NCBI GenBank assembly: GCA_903838095.1
Contig: CAILXE010000501.1
Span: forward strand, 1-8,359
DNA length: 8,359 nt
Origin: an uncultured Chlorobiaceae bacterium
GTDB lineage: Bacteria; Bacteroidota; Chlorobiia; Chlorobiales; Chlorobiaceae
Direction: 5' to 3'
A program made the position numbers and the translations under genes. The notes below the pieces were generated by a model that made no database searches, was not told the DNA's origin, and was given only the letters and a program-made list of their open reading frames with translations. How positions within the stretch are numbered: position 1 is the stretch's first letter; every line of letters begins with the position of its first letter. This document shows positions 1 to 5,738 of this stretch, one piece after another.

Positions 1-1208
1 GCTTCGAACTGTGAAGGAGCAAGGTAAATGCCCTGATCAAGCATGGAATGGAAGTATTTCCCATGTCTCTTGACATCGGCGGTGACGGCGGTTGAATAGT
101 CAACGACCGGAGTTCCGGTAAAGAAGAGGCAGGACATGGAGCCGACACGGTTCTGCACATAGTTCAGGCCAAGCTTTTTCAGGTTGTCACTGAATCCCTC
201 TTCAATGATGACCGCTTTTCTTTCAAGCTCAGGATAAGGATTCTCTTCAATCAGGATTTTCAGGGTTTCAAGGCCTGCGGTCAGCGCCAGCGGGTTGCCT
301 GAAAGGGTGCCTGCCTGATAGACGTCGCCAAGCGGAGCAACACGCTCCATGATCTGGCGTTTGCCGCCAAATGCTCCGACAGGAAGGCCGCCGCCGATAA
401 TCTTGCCCATGGTGGTCAAGTCAGGCGTGACGCCGTAGAGACTCTGTGCTCCGCCAAGTGCCACGCGGAAGCCGCACATCACTTCATCGAAAATCAGCAC
501 AATGCCTTCCTGGTCGCAAAGTGTGCGAAGATCAGCAAGGAATCCGGGTTTTGCCGGGATAACGCCGGTGTTTCCTGCAACAGGCTCAATGATAATGGCC
601 GCAATATTGCCTTTGTTCTCATTGACGAGCAGTTTTACCGACTCAATATCATTGTAGGTTGCATTGAGCGTATCCATCGCGGTGCCTTTGGTAACGCCGG
701 GGCTGTCGGGAGCGCCGAGCGTCAGGGCGCCTGAACCAGCCTTGATGAGGAAGCTGTCCCCATGGCCATGGTAGCAGCCTTCAAATTTGATGATTTTATC
801 GCGTCCGGTGTAGCCGCGAGCCAGACGAACCGCCGACATGGTGGCTTCGGTACCGCTGTTGACCATACGCACCATTTCAAGTGACGGAACAATTTTGCAG
901 AGAAGCTCGGCAATCTCGATTTCCATCTCAATCGGGGTACCAAAACTGGTGCCAATATTTTTAAGGGTATACTCAAGCGCTGCGGTGATTCTGGGGTGCA
1001 TGCTGCCAAGAATAAATGGCCCCCATGACCCGACGTAGTCAAGATAGGTGTTGCCATCAACGTCGGTCATGTATGCTCCCGACCCTTTGGCCATGTAGAC
1101 TGGAGTTCCGCCAACGGATTTGAATGCTCGTACCGGAGAGTTTACGCCGCCTGGGATAAACTTCTTTGCTTTTTCAAAGAGTTCAATGGATTTGGTGAGT
1201 TGAGGCAT
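1..1208 (-). CDS. hemL: Glutamate-1-semialdehyde 2,1-aminomutase (C-terminus cut by window edge)
   Basis: This PLP enzyme converts glutamate-1-semialdehyde to 5-aminolevulinate, the last step of the C5 route to haem and (bacterio)chlorophyll, in the cytosol. I translated 402 codons from an ATG at 1208. The N-terminus [20 protein letters not shown] is followed by the family signature [10 protein letters not shown], then [25 protein letters not shown] (residues 146-151), FDEVMCGFR (Asp241, the residue expected to contact the pyridine nitrogen) and MGKIIGGG, in which Lys269 is the expected PLP Schiff-base lysine. Family members are about 430 residues, so roughly 25-30 residues are missing at the left edge. 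The start is the first ATG before the conserved N-terminus; no strong Shine-Dalgarno is visible. recO lies 110 bp upstream on the same strand with no hairpin terminator between them, so co-transcription is possible. Identification is secure; nothing looks damaged. Confidence 0.96.
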   Translation of the reverse strand, partial: MPQLTKSIELFEKAKKFIPGGVNSPVRAFKSVGGTPVYMAKGSGAYMTDVDGNTYLDYVGSWGPFILGSMHPRITAALEYTLKNIGTSFGTPIEMEIEIAELLCKIVPSLEMVRMVNSGTEATMSAVRLARGYTGRDKIIKFEGCYHGHGDSFLIKAGSGALTLGAPDSPGVTKGTAMDTLNATYNDIESVKLLVNENKGNIAAIIIEPVAGNTGVIPAKPGFLADLRTLCDQEGIVLIFDEVMCGFRVALGGAQSLYGVTPDLTTMGKIIGGGLPVGAFGGKRQIMERVAPLGDVYQAGTLSGNPLALTAGLETLKILIEENPYPELERKAVIIEEGFSDNLKKLGLNYVQNRVGSMSCLFFTGTPVVDYSTAVTADVKRHGKYFHSMLDQGIYLAPSQFE

Positions 1209-1318
1209 GTCGGAAAATGCAGTTTAGGATTGAACAAGAGGTTACAAAAGGAAATAAAATGTCCGGTCAAGATAGAAATACTCCAGAAGATATAAAACCC
1301 CAAAAAATGAAGGAAGCG

Positions 1319-2104
1319 CTATTGCCCAAGCATTTGCGTCACGATTGCAATGTTATTGCGCGACCGGACATGCTCCAGATGTACGGTACAGTACTCATGC
1401 AGCAGATCGCACAGCATCTCAATATCGGCGCTGTCGGCAATAAGAGCGTCTCCGGCAGGCAAGGGTGTTGCGGCAAGAGTGCTCAACTGCATGGCAAGGC
1501 GCACCGGAACAAGCTTTTTCCCTGAAAAGTTTTCACCAGCAGCTCCGGGTAGTGCCAGGCCACCAGGATTCATCACAAAATAAAGCTCTGTCAGCTTCAG
1601 GGTCTTGATCGCCTGTGTCAGCTCCTCCCCACTGAAAACGCATCTTTGCAGAGATGGCTGAAAACCAAGCACTGAGACAAATCGCAGGAGAAACCAGGCA
1701 TAGAGCTGCCGGAAATTAACCCCGGCCCGGTAGAGCTGCTCAAGCGTTCCATGTAAAAGAGTGAACAGGGGGATGCTTTTTTCGCCATTTTCCGTTGTCT
1801 GCCTGACCAGATCGATGATTCGATAAAGAATGGCAAAACGCTCCATATCCGGCTCGGGAACCATTGGGCTTAAAACAAGGTTCCCATCACTGACGAGTTG
1901 AATATCGCGGGCGTTTTTTTTATAGATGACAATATCGAGAACATTTCCGATGCTGAAGATTCCTGACAGCTTGTTTTTCGGATTTCGGGCACCTTTGATG
2001 ATAACCGTCATTTTGCCGAACTCGCGGGTGTAGATCGAGCAGATTCTGGATTGATCACGGTATTTTGTTTCCCGCAGGATCACGGCGCGGGTTTTGACAA
2101 TCAC
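1319..2104 (-). CDS. recO: DNA repair protein RecO
   Basis: RecO works with RecR (and RecF) to load RecA onto SSB-coated single-stranded DNA in recombinational repair. The 261-residue product has the usual family length. The N-terminal OB-fold is recognisable (residues 1-80: VKTRAVILRETKYRDQSRI, then FGKMTVIIKGARNPKNKL), followed by the helical C-terminal domain. Many bacterial RecO proteins carry a four-cysteine zinc site in the second half. Here only Cys155 remains of the first pair (RCVFSGEEL), and the later segment reads GGLALPG without the usual cysteine, so the site is probably absent, as it is in some other lineages. The start is a GTG at 2104 matching the usual MxxKTxAIVL-type beginning; there is no clear Shine-Dalgarno. 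It is divergent from the fmdB-like gene and lies upstream of hemL. Confidence 0.93.
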   Translation of the reverse strand: MIVKTRAVILRETKYRDQSRICSIYTREFGKMTVIIKGARNPKNKLSGIFSIGNVLDIVIYKKNARDIQLVSDGNLVLSPMVPEPDMERFAILYRIIDLVRQTTENGEKSIPLFTLLHGTLEQLYRAGVNFRQLYAWFLLRFVSVLGFQPSLQRCVFSGEELTQAIKTLKLTELYFVMNPGGLALPGAAGENFSGKKLVPVRLAMQLSTLAATPLPAGDALIADSADIEMLCDLLHEYCTVHLEHVRSRNNIAIVTQMLGQ

Positions 2105-2107
2105 GGC

Positions 2108-2136
2108 TTGAACTTTTATATGTTATGAAATATAAT
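2108..2136 (+). promoter_or_regulatory. Sigma-70-type promoter of the fmdB-like gene
   Basis: TTGAAC at 2108-2113, a 17-bp spacer and a perfect TATAAT at 2131-2136 face the fmdB-like gene. The predicted transcript would begin near 2143, giving a leader of about 75 nt. The -10 is part of the 10-bp palindrome TATAATTATA (2131-2140), so a second TATAAT reads toward recO on the minus strand. I could not find a convincing -35 for that direction. Confidence 0.6.
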
Positions 2137-2202
2137 TATATACGAAAACGCAGCATCAACACTGCAATCTGAAATGTAAAACAGTAAGAACGCGATTAAT
2201 CA

Positions 2203-2208
2203 AGGAGA
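2203..2208 (+). promoter_or_regulatory. Ribosome binding site of the fmdB-like gene
   Basis: AGGAGA ends 9 nt before the ATG at 2218. It is the only strong Shine-Dalgarno match in front of a gene in this window, and it fixes the start of the fmdB-like CDS. Confidence 0.7.
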
Positions 2209-2217
2209 AAAATAGAT

Positions 2218-2484
2218 ATGCCGACGTACCAGTACCGTTGTACCACTTGTGGAAATGAGCTTGAAATAGTCCAGAAAATGAGCGATGATTCTTTGACTCT
2301 CTGTCCGAAATGTGAAAAAGAGACGTTTGAACGGGTCATCACGGCAGAAGGCGGATTTGTGCTGAAGGGATCAGGTTTTTATAAAACAGATTATGCCAGC
2401 GGAAAGCCATCTGCAGCCCCGGCCGCTCCAGCTCCCTGTGCCACCGCAGGCTGTTCTGGCGGCTCCTGTCCTCTGGCAAAGTAA
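2218..2484 (+). CDS. FmdB family zinc-ribbon protein
   Basis: This 88-residue protein has the FmdB/CxxC_CXXC_SSSS zinc-ribbon fold. It starts MPTYQYRC and has the knuckles C8-x2-C11 and C29-x2-C32, followed by the conserved GSGFYKTDY (residues 51-59). The family takes its name from a putative regulator next to formamidase genes, but most members have no known function, so I assign none beyond probable zinc binding. An Ala/Pro-rich linker (about 62-73) leads to a short tail with three more cysteines (74, 79, 84) ending SCPLAK. The gene stands alone with its own promoter, Shine-Dalgarno and terminator, which suggests independent expression. The family call is sure; the cellular role is unknown. 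Confidence 0.9.
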   Translation: MPTYQYRCTTCGNELEIVQKMSDDSLTLCPKCEKETFERVITAEGGFVLKGSGFYKTDYASGKPSAAPAAPAPCATAGCSGGSCPLAK

Positions 2485-2497
2485 AACACCTTTTTGG

Positions 2498-2524
2498 AAA
2501 GCCTCGCCATCAAGGGAGGCTTTT
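2498..2524 (+). terminator. Rho-independent terminator of the fmdB-like gene
   Basis: The 8-bp perfect stem AAAGCCTC (2498-2505) / GAGGCTTT (2516-2523) has a 10-nt loop and runs into TTTT, 13 nt after the fmdB stop codon. The stop codon and last four sense codons of the convergent OstA-like gene lie inside this hairpin. On the minus strand the hairpin is followed by only a weak T run, so it mainly serves the plus strand. Confidence 0.75.
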
Positions 2525-3442
2525 CTTCTGTCTGAATGGATTTTCTCCTTCTCTCCAGGCAAACTTTGAAAGATTGATGCTCTTGTTTCCCCTGAAACTT
2601 TCGGGATACTGCCTTCCTTCGACACTGCCCATTACCTTGACCTTGTTCAGAATGCCATTTTTAAAGAACATTTGTATGATATCTCCGCTCGAATAGTTGA
2701 TACCGGAAGGGTTCCGCTTGTCATCATAAAGGTGATAAAGACTTTCAGCCTGTGTGGTGAGTGTTATCCCTCTGATTTTTGAGTTGTCGTTGAATTGAAT
2801 GCGCATGTTTTTTCCGCTGAACTGGTCGTACACGACCGGAGAGGTGGAAAGTGTGTCACGGGCGGCAATAAACGCATTGCCAAGCACTTCGATTTCATCA
2901 ATACTTTTGTGTTTTTTGCTGTCGCCGGATTCCTTGAAATGCAGAAGAATAGTGTCTCCGCTGATCTGCTGGTGGTCATGCCAGGCAATGACATCATCGT
3001 ACAGCGTAATCTGACTGGTAACCCTGTTGACCAAAGCTTTCCGCGCTTTGCTGACAAGCGAATTCTCCGCCATCCGCCCCCGCACATTACCGGTTAACTC
3101 ACCAACTCCCCGATCAGGATAGTAAACCCCATTTTCCCCATAAATTTCGACCGAATTATCGGTAAAAAAAACATTTCCCTTCAGCACAATTTTATTCTCC
3201 TGCTCATAATCAGTGGCACTGTCGCACTTCAGTGTCAACGAATCTTGCAGAAAAACCACATTGCCGATGACCGACCGATAACTTCCGGCGGCTGTCTCGC
3301 CACCTTCAATCGTGTCAGCGTGCTGGAGAATAATTTTCTTTTTTTCCGCATGGAGTTTATTATAGTTCAGAGCCGGGAACAGGAGAGTCTGAAACATAAC
3401 GAGAGAGGCGGTCAGGAATATGGCTGAAAAAACTCTTCGCAT
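2510..3442 (-). CDS. OstA/LptA-like LPS-assembly family protein, exported
   Basis: The predicted product is 310 residues. It begins MRRVFSAIFLTASLVMF, a charged N-terminus followed by a hydrophobic stretch (about 5-25) typical of a signal peptide or membrane anchor, so it should act in the periplasm or at the outer membrane. The rest is rich in the alternating beta pattern of OstA domains, with repeated units such as GNVVFLQDSLTLKCD, LKGNVFFTDNSVEIYGENG, GELTGNVRGR, GDTILLHF and EVLGNAFI. These resemble the LptA/LptC/LptD-N beta-jellyroll that carries lipopolysaccharide. I chose the ATG at 3442: the open frame extends 38 codons further upstream, but that part has no signal-like character and overlaps the start of the divergent gene. 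There is no clear Shine-Dalgarno. The neighbouring divergent gene is a sugar-nucleotide-epimerase homologue, compatible with an envelope theme. The exact Lpt subunit equivalent cannot be decided from sequence alone. Confidence 0.78.
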   Translation of the reverse strand: MRRVFSAIFLTASLVMFQTLLFPALNYNKLHAEKKKIILQHADTIEGGETAAGSYRSVIGNVVFLQDSLTLKCDSATDYEQENKIVLKGNVFFTDNSVEIYGENGVYYPDRGVGELTGNVRGRMAENSLVSKARKALVNRVTSQITLYDDVIAWHDHQQISGDTILLHFKESGDSKKHKSIDEIEVLGNAFIAARDTLSTSPVVYDQFSGKNMRIQFNDNSKIRGITLTTQAESLYHLYDDKRNPSGINYSSGDIIQMFFKNGILNKVKVMGSVEGRQYPESFRGNKSINLSKFAWREGENPFRQKKSLP

Positions 3443-3487
3443 AGGAGCAGATAATGATATTGATAGTTGTCCCGAAGATTGATTTTC

Positions 3488-3493
3488 TACAAT
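3488..3493 (+). promoter_or_regulatory. Possible -10 element for the WecB-like gene
   Basis: TACAAT lies 22 bp before the GTG start at 3516 and matches the -10 consensus at five of six positions. The best -35 candidates are poorly spaced (TTGTCC with 15 bp, TTGATA with 22 bp), so this is tentative. Confidence 0.3.
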
Positions 3494-3495
3494 GT

Positions 3496-3509
3496 AACAA
3501 AGCTTTGTT
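3496..3509. repeat. 14-bp perfect palindrome in the divergent intergenic region
   Basis: AACAAAGCTTTGTT equals its own reverse complement. It sits between the starts of the OstA-like gene (3442) and the WecB-like gene (3516), directly after the TACAAT element and 6 nt before the GTG codon. The position suits an operator for a dimeric regulator, but no second copy was noticed in the window. Confidence 0.4.
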
Positions 3510-3515
3510 TTTACT

Positions 3516-4631
3516 GTGAAAAAATTACTATTGGCCGCTGGCGGCAGGCCTGGCACTCTTTTGCTTGCACCGCTCTATAAAGCATTGAAAAACAAGGCAA
3601 CCTGTCAGCCGGTGGTGCTGCTTGCCGTTCAGGAAGGCGCGGAGCCCATCAGCGCTGAACTTGCCACAAGTTTCAATATTGGCGAAGCAGATCATACCAT
3701 CAGGCTCCCAAAAGGAACGCCGGTCGAACAACTGGCTTCGGCGATGACCGGTATGGAAAAAATCATGCGGAAAGAACAACCCGATCTCGTGCTGGTCTGC
3801 GGTTGCGACGATGCAGCTTTCGGTGCGGCCATTACCGCTGCGAAGCTCGGCCTGCCCGTTGCCGCCGTTGATGCCGGGCTGCGGAGCTACGAGCGTTCAG
3901 ACGCAGAAGAAGTTCACCGCGTCGTCATTGATGCCATGGCTGATCTTCACTTTGTCAGCGAGCATAGTGGAGAGTATAACCTTATCAATGAAGGTGTTGC
4001 TGATGAAAAGGTCTTTTTTACCGGCAACCTGATCATTGACAGCCTTGTCGCATTGATGGAACAGGCGAACCATTCTGAAGTATCAGTGGTTACGGAAGTC
4101 AAACCAAAAAAATATGCCCTTGTGCTCCTGAGTCCGTCGGGCCGTTTCTCAGATAAAGAGTCGCTTGCTATGATGCACCGGCTTCTTCAAGAAATTTCCG
4201 ATAAAATCACCGTCGTCATGCCGCTGGGCTCCGAGCTTGATGCTGTGATGCAGCAGCACCACACAGGGGAGTCGTTCAGCGCAATTGAGGGAGTGAAGCT
4301 CATTGCGCCTCCTGCACACTCCTCGCTCCTGAAGCTGCTCAGGGATTCCATGCTGCTGCTTACCGACATCGAAGAGATGCAGTCGGAAGCCACCGTCATG
4401 AATGTTCCCTGCCTCACCATTATGGAGAGCTCTTCGCGTCCTGCCACGATCGAAATTGGCACCAACGTGCTGGTCGCTCTCGATGAGGATGATATCAAAA
4501 GCCGCATCCACGATATTCTTCATCCCGGTGATCATAAACACGGGACAAGTCGCTCAAAAATTCCTGAAAAATGGGATGGAGCCGCTGCGGGGAGAATTGT
4601 GGCAGTGCTGGACAGGGTGCTGAAGGATTGA
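3516..4631 (+). CDS. UDP-GlcNAc 2-epimerase (WecB)-like protein with altered catalytic positions
   Basis: The 371-residue product aligns by eye along its whole length with the WecB/MnaA family (GT-B fold; UDP-GlcNAc to UDP-ManNAc). AAGGRPGTLLLAPL (7-20) corresponds to the GTRPEAIKMAPL start, VDAGLRS (118-124) to VEAGLRT, TGNLIIDSL (169-177) to TGNTVID, and TDIEEMQSEA (283-292) to TDSGGIQEEA. Many functional positions differ: the Lys of the first motif is Leu16, the HGD aspartate region reads CGCDD (95-99), the motif-2 Glu is Asp119, the GHRREN histidine region reads SPSGRFS (206-212), and the Ser-Gly-Gly nucleotide-binding turn is Ile-Glu-Glu. Glu131/Glu132 with Arg135 are kept. I infer a diverged or non-epimerase role, perhaps sugar-nucleotide binding. 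The start is a GTG giving MKKLLLAAGGRP; there is no clear Shine-Dalgarno. It is divergent from the OstA-like gene. Confidence 0.8.
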   Translation: MKKLLLAAGGRPGTLLLAPLYKALKNKATCQPVVLLAVQEGAEPISAELATSFNIGEADHTIRLPKGTPVEQLASAMTGMEKIMRKEQPDLVLVCGCDDAAFGAAITAAKLGLPVAAVDAGLRSYERSDAEEVHRVVIDAMADLHFVSEHSGEYNLINEGVADEKVFFTGNLIIDSLVALMEQANHSEVSVVTEVKPKKYALVLLSPSGRFSDKESLAMMHRLLQEISDKITVVMPLGSELDAVMQQHHTGESFSAIEGVKLIAPPAHSSLLKLLRDSMLLLTDIEEMQSEATVMNVPCLTIMESSSRPATIEIGTNVLVALDEDDIKSRIHDILHPGDHKHGTSRSKIPEKWDGAAAGRIVAVLDRVLKD

Positions 4632-4658
4632 GTCGTGCCATGCAGGAATTGTATCGCT

Positions 4659-4687
4659 CGGTAATTTTACTTTATGACGAATTACCG
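4659..4687. repeat. Inverted repeat between the WecB-like and DUF2442 genes
   Basis: CGGTAATT (4659-4666) and AATTACCG (4680-4687) form an 8-bp perfect stem with a 13-nt loop, 27 nt after the WecB-like stop codon. No T run follows, so it is not a classical terminator. It could be a weak terminator, a processing site or an operator for the DUF2442 gene. Confidence 0.35.
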
Positions 4688-4742
4688 CTAACTTAAGGTG
4701 TCACTTGAGAACAAATACATAATTGATCTGTGGGAAAAAGCC

Positions 4743-4991
4743 ATGTACTGGGATATTAAAAAAGTAAAGCCACTGCCCGACTATAAAATCTACGTCGAGA
4801 CGGTGGCAGGGCGAAAGGGTATCTTTGATGTCACTCCCTATCTTGATTTCGGGGTGTTCAGGGAGCTGCGAGACATCAACTATTTCAATCAGGTCGGGGT
4901 AAAAAATGGTTCAGTGACCTGGCCTTACCAGCAGGATATTGCGCCCGAAACCCTGCTGGCTGAAATGCAGGCTGTTGACAAACCTGTTTGA
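4743..4991 (+). CDS. DUF2442 domain-containing protein
   Basis: This is a small 82-residue protein with the DUF2442 pattern throughout: KKVKPLPDYKIYVE near the start, then GIFDVTPYLDFGVFRELRD, NYFNQVGVKNGSVTWPYQQD and a final PETLLAEM. The function of the family is unknown. Its genes are often small accessory genes next to DUF4160 genes and are suspected to form toxin-antitoxin-like pairs; that is family context, not something shown here. I chose the ATG at 4743 because the family motif begins a few residues later; an in-frame GTG at 4698 would add 15 residues with no family similarity. No DUF4160 partner is visible upstream or downstream. The gene appears intact, at the left border of a patch of decayed genes. 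Confidence 0.8.
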   Translation: MYWDIKKVKPLPDYKIYVETVAGRKGIFDVTPYLDFGVFRELRDINYFNQVGVKNGSVTWPYQQDIAPETLLAEMQAVDKPV

Positions 4992-5080
4992 GTTCTCAAG
5001 TATTTGTCGCATTGAAGGCTGAATTTGAATCGCAGTTGGTGAAAGAAGCTGAGCTGAACAAGGCAATTGCGGAGAATCTG
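4988..5080 (+). pseudogene. Fragment resembling the C-terminus of a type I restriction methyltransferase (HsdM)
   Basis: About 31 codons, readable from TTG at 4988, encode ALKAEFESQLVKEAELNKAI plus AENLE. This charged helix resembles the C-terminal tail of HsdM-type N6-adenine methylases, which often end in a LxxEFxxxxxxxxxLxxxIxxNL pattern. No methylase motif (such as NPPF/NPPY) is present, so at most this is a relic. The same frame runs straight into DUF1016 sequence, suggesting that the end of hsdM was joined to a deleted neighbour. The assignment rests on a short helix and could be wrong. Confidence 0.4.
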
Positions 5081-5301
5081 GAGTTGATGCGCCAGTGGTA
5101 TCGGTTCTGGTCAGGAACGAATGCAATTGCGCAACAAGCTGTTTCACAAATTCCGTGGTGGTGGAATATGCTCTCAAGGATATTCACAAGCCGATTGGTG
5201 TCAGTGAATACATGATTACCAAAAACCTGCCGATAGAATTCCAGTCATCCCTGCCGAGTATCGAGCAGATTGAAGCGGAGTTGGGATGTGGCGATGAGTG
5301 A
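5075..5301 (+). pseudogene. DUF1016 (YhcG, PDDEXK nuclease family) gene with large internal deletion
   Basis: Two non-adjacent parts of a DUF1016 protein are joined here. Frame one (5075-5158) gives NLELMRQWYRFW and AIAQQAVSQIPW, typical of the family's N-terminal domain, where the usual continuation is a GHN-type motif. Frame two (5155-5301) gives VVVEYALKDIHKPIGVSEY, then LPIEFQSSLPSIEQIEAEL, the well-known C-terminal end, finishing at TGA. The whole PDDEXK nuclease core (D, ExK region) that normally lies between them is missing, as is most of the N-terminal domain. The junction at about 5153-5163 falls in a GTGGTGGTGG run, where either frame can be read. Full-length members are around 350 residues and are commonly found near type I restriction genes. 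This copy cannot make a functional nuclease. Confidence 0.75.
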
Positions 5302-5452
5302 AGCAAAAATAAAAGGCGTAGGGAAAAGTCCAGAATTTCATGTGCAAGATCAGAAAAAAATGCTGTATCATTATAAACGAGCTCATTGGGCGACCGTCAC
5401 GATCATGAGAAGGAATATTCAGCATGATACCATTACGTCGTACTCAGCTTGA
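5294..5452 (+). CDS. Unrecognised 52-codon ORF in the decayed region
   Basis: This open frame from an ATG overlapping the DUF1016 stop codon (ATGAGTGA) encodes MSEAKIKGVGKSPEFHVQDQ followed by KKMLYHYKRAHW and a tail ending SYSA. The stop/start overlap is what one expects of the next gene of an operon, so it may be the first codons of a lost downstream gene. I do not recognise a family, there is no Shine-Dalgarno of note, and the second half may be random reading. It may not be expressed. Confidence 0.2.
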   Translation: MSEAKIKGVGKSPEFHVQDQKKMLYHYKRAHWATVTIMRRNIQHDTITSYSA

Positions 5453-5722
5453 GAGTCAGGCGTCGTTCAGTTTTTCATGCAGGTGCTGCCTGCAAGTGCT
5501 GTCGTTCAAAAAAAATTCAGGTAAACCCTTTCGAGATAGCACGTCTTGCACGGAATCTTGGGATTTCAACGACCGAATGTATCGACCGTTACACGGTTGA
5601 AAACGGCTCGTTTCTGAAATTTGACGCAAACAGTATCTGTATCTTTCTTGGTGAAGAGGGGTGCAGCGTTCATCCTTGATCGCCCGCTGGTAAAGGCGCA
5701 ACCCGTCCTGATCCGATTTTGA
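5424..5722 (+). pseudogene. YkgJ family cysteine-cluster protein, frameshifted and truncated
   Basis: The central frame (about 5482-5676) encodes GAACKCCRSKKIQVNPFEIA, then RLARNLGISTTECIDRYTVE, a FLKFDANSICIFL segment and GEEGCSVHP. This is the hallmark of YkgJ-type proteins (putative Fe-S or zinc clusters, CxxCxxCC...C...GCSVHPxRPxxC). Two frame changes are visible. Upstream, ATG at 5424 opens a frame with SQASFSFSCR, which should precede the first cysteines but is one base out of phase. Downstream, the frame meets TGA right after SVHP (5677), while the next frame continues with DRPLV (5678-5692), exactly the expected continuation. After that the sequence diverges (KAQPVLIRF, stop at 5720), and the usual CRxYPL and later cysteines are absent. 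Family role is unknown; this copy looks dead. Confidence 0.7.
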
Positions 5723-5738
5723 ATGATGATTAACCTTC

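Noticed and set aside
1227..1290. Possible hemL promoter (TTGACC with 17-bp spacer and TTGTAA on the minus strand)
   Set aside because: The -10 matches poorly, so I do not list it as a feature; hemL may be read from the recO promoter.
1217..1525. Plus-strand open frame of 102 codons between and across hemL and recO
   Set aside because: About two thirds of it is antisense to the well-supported recO; the rest is the intergenic spacer. No family resemblance and no Shine-Dalgarno.
3443..3556. Upstream extension of the OstA-like gene by 38 codons
   Set aside because: The extension lacks signal-peptide character and overlaps the start of the divergent WecB-like gene; the ATG at 3442 directly precedes a good signal sequence.
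4149..4541. Minus-strand open frame of 130 codons
   Set aside because: Antisense to the WecB-like gene, with a His/Arg-rich composition typical of shadow translation.
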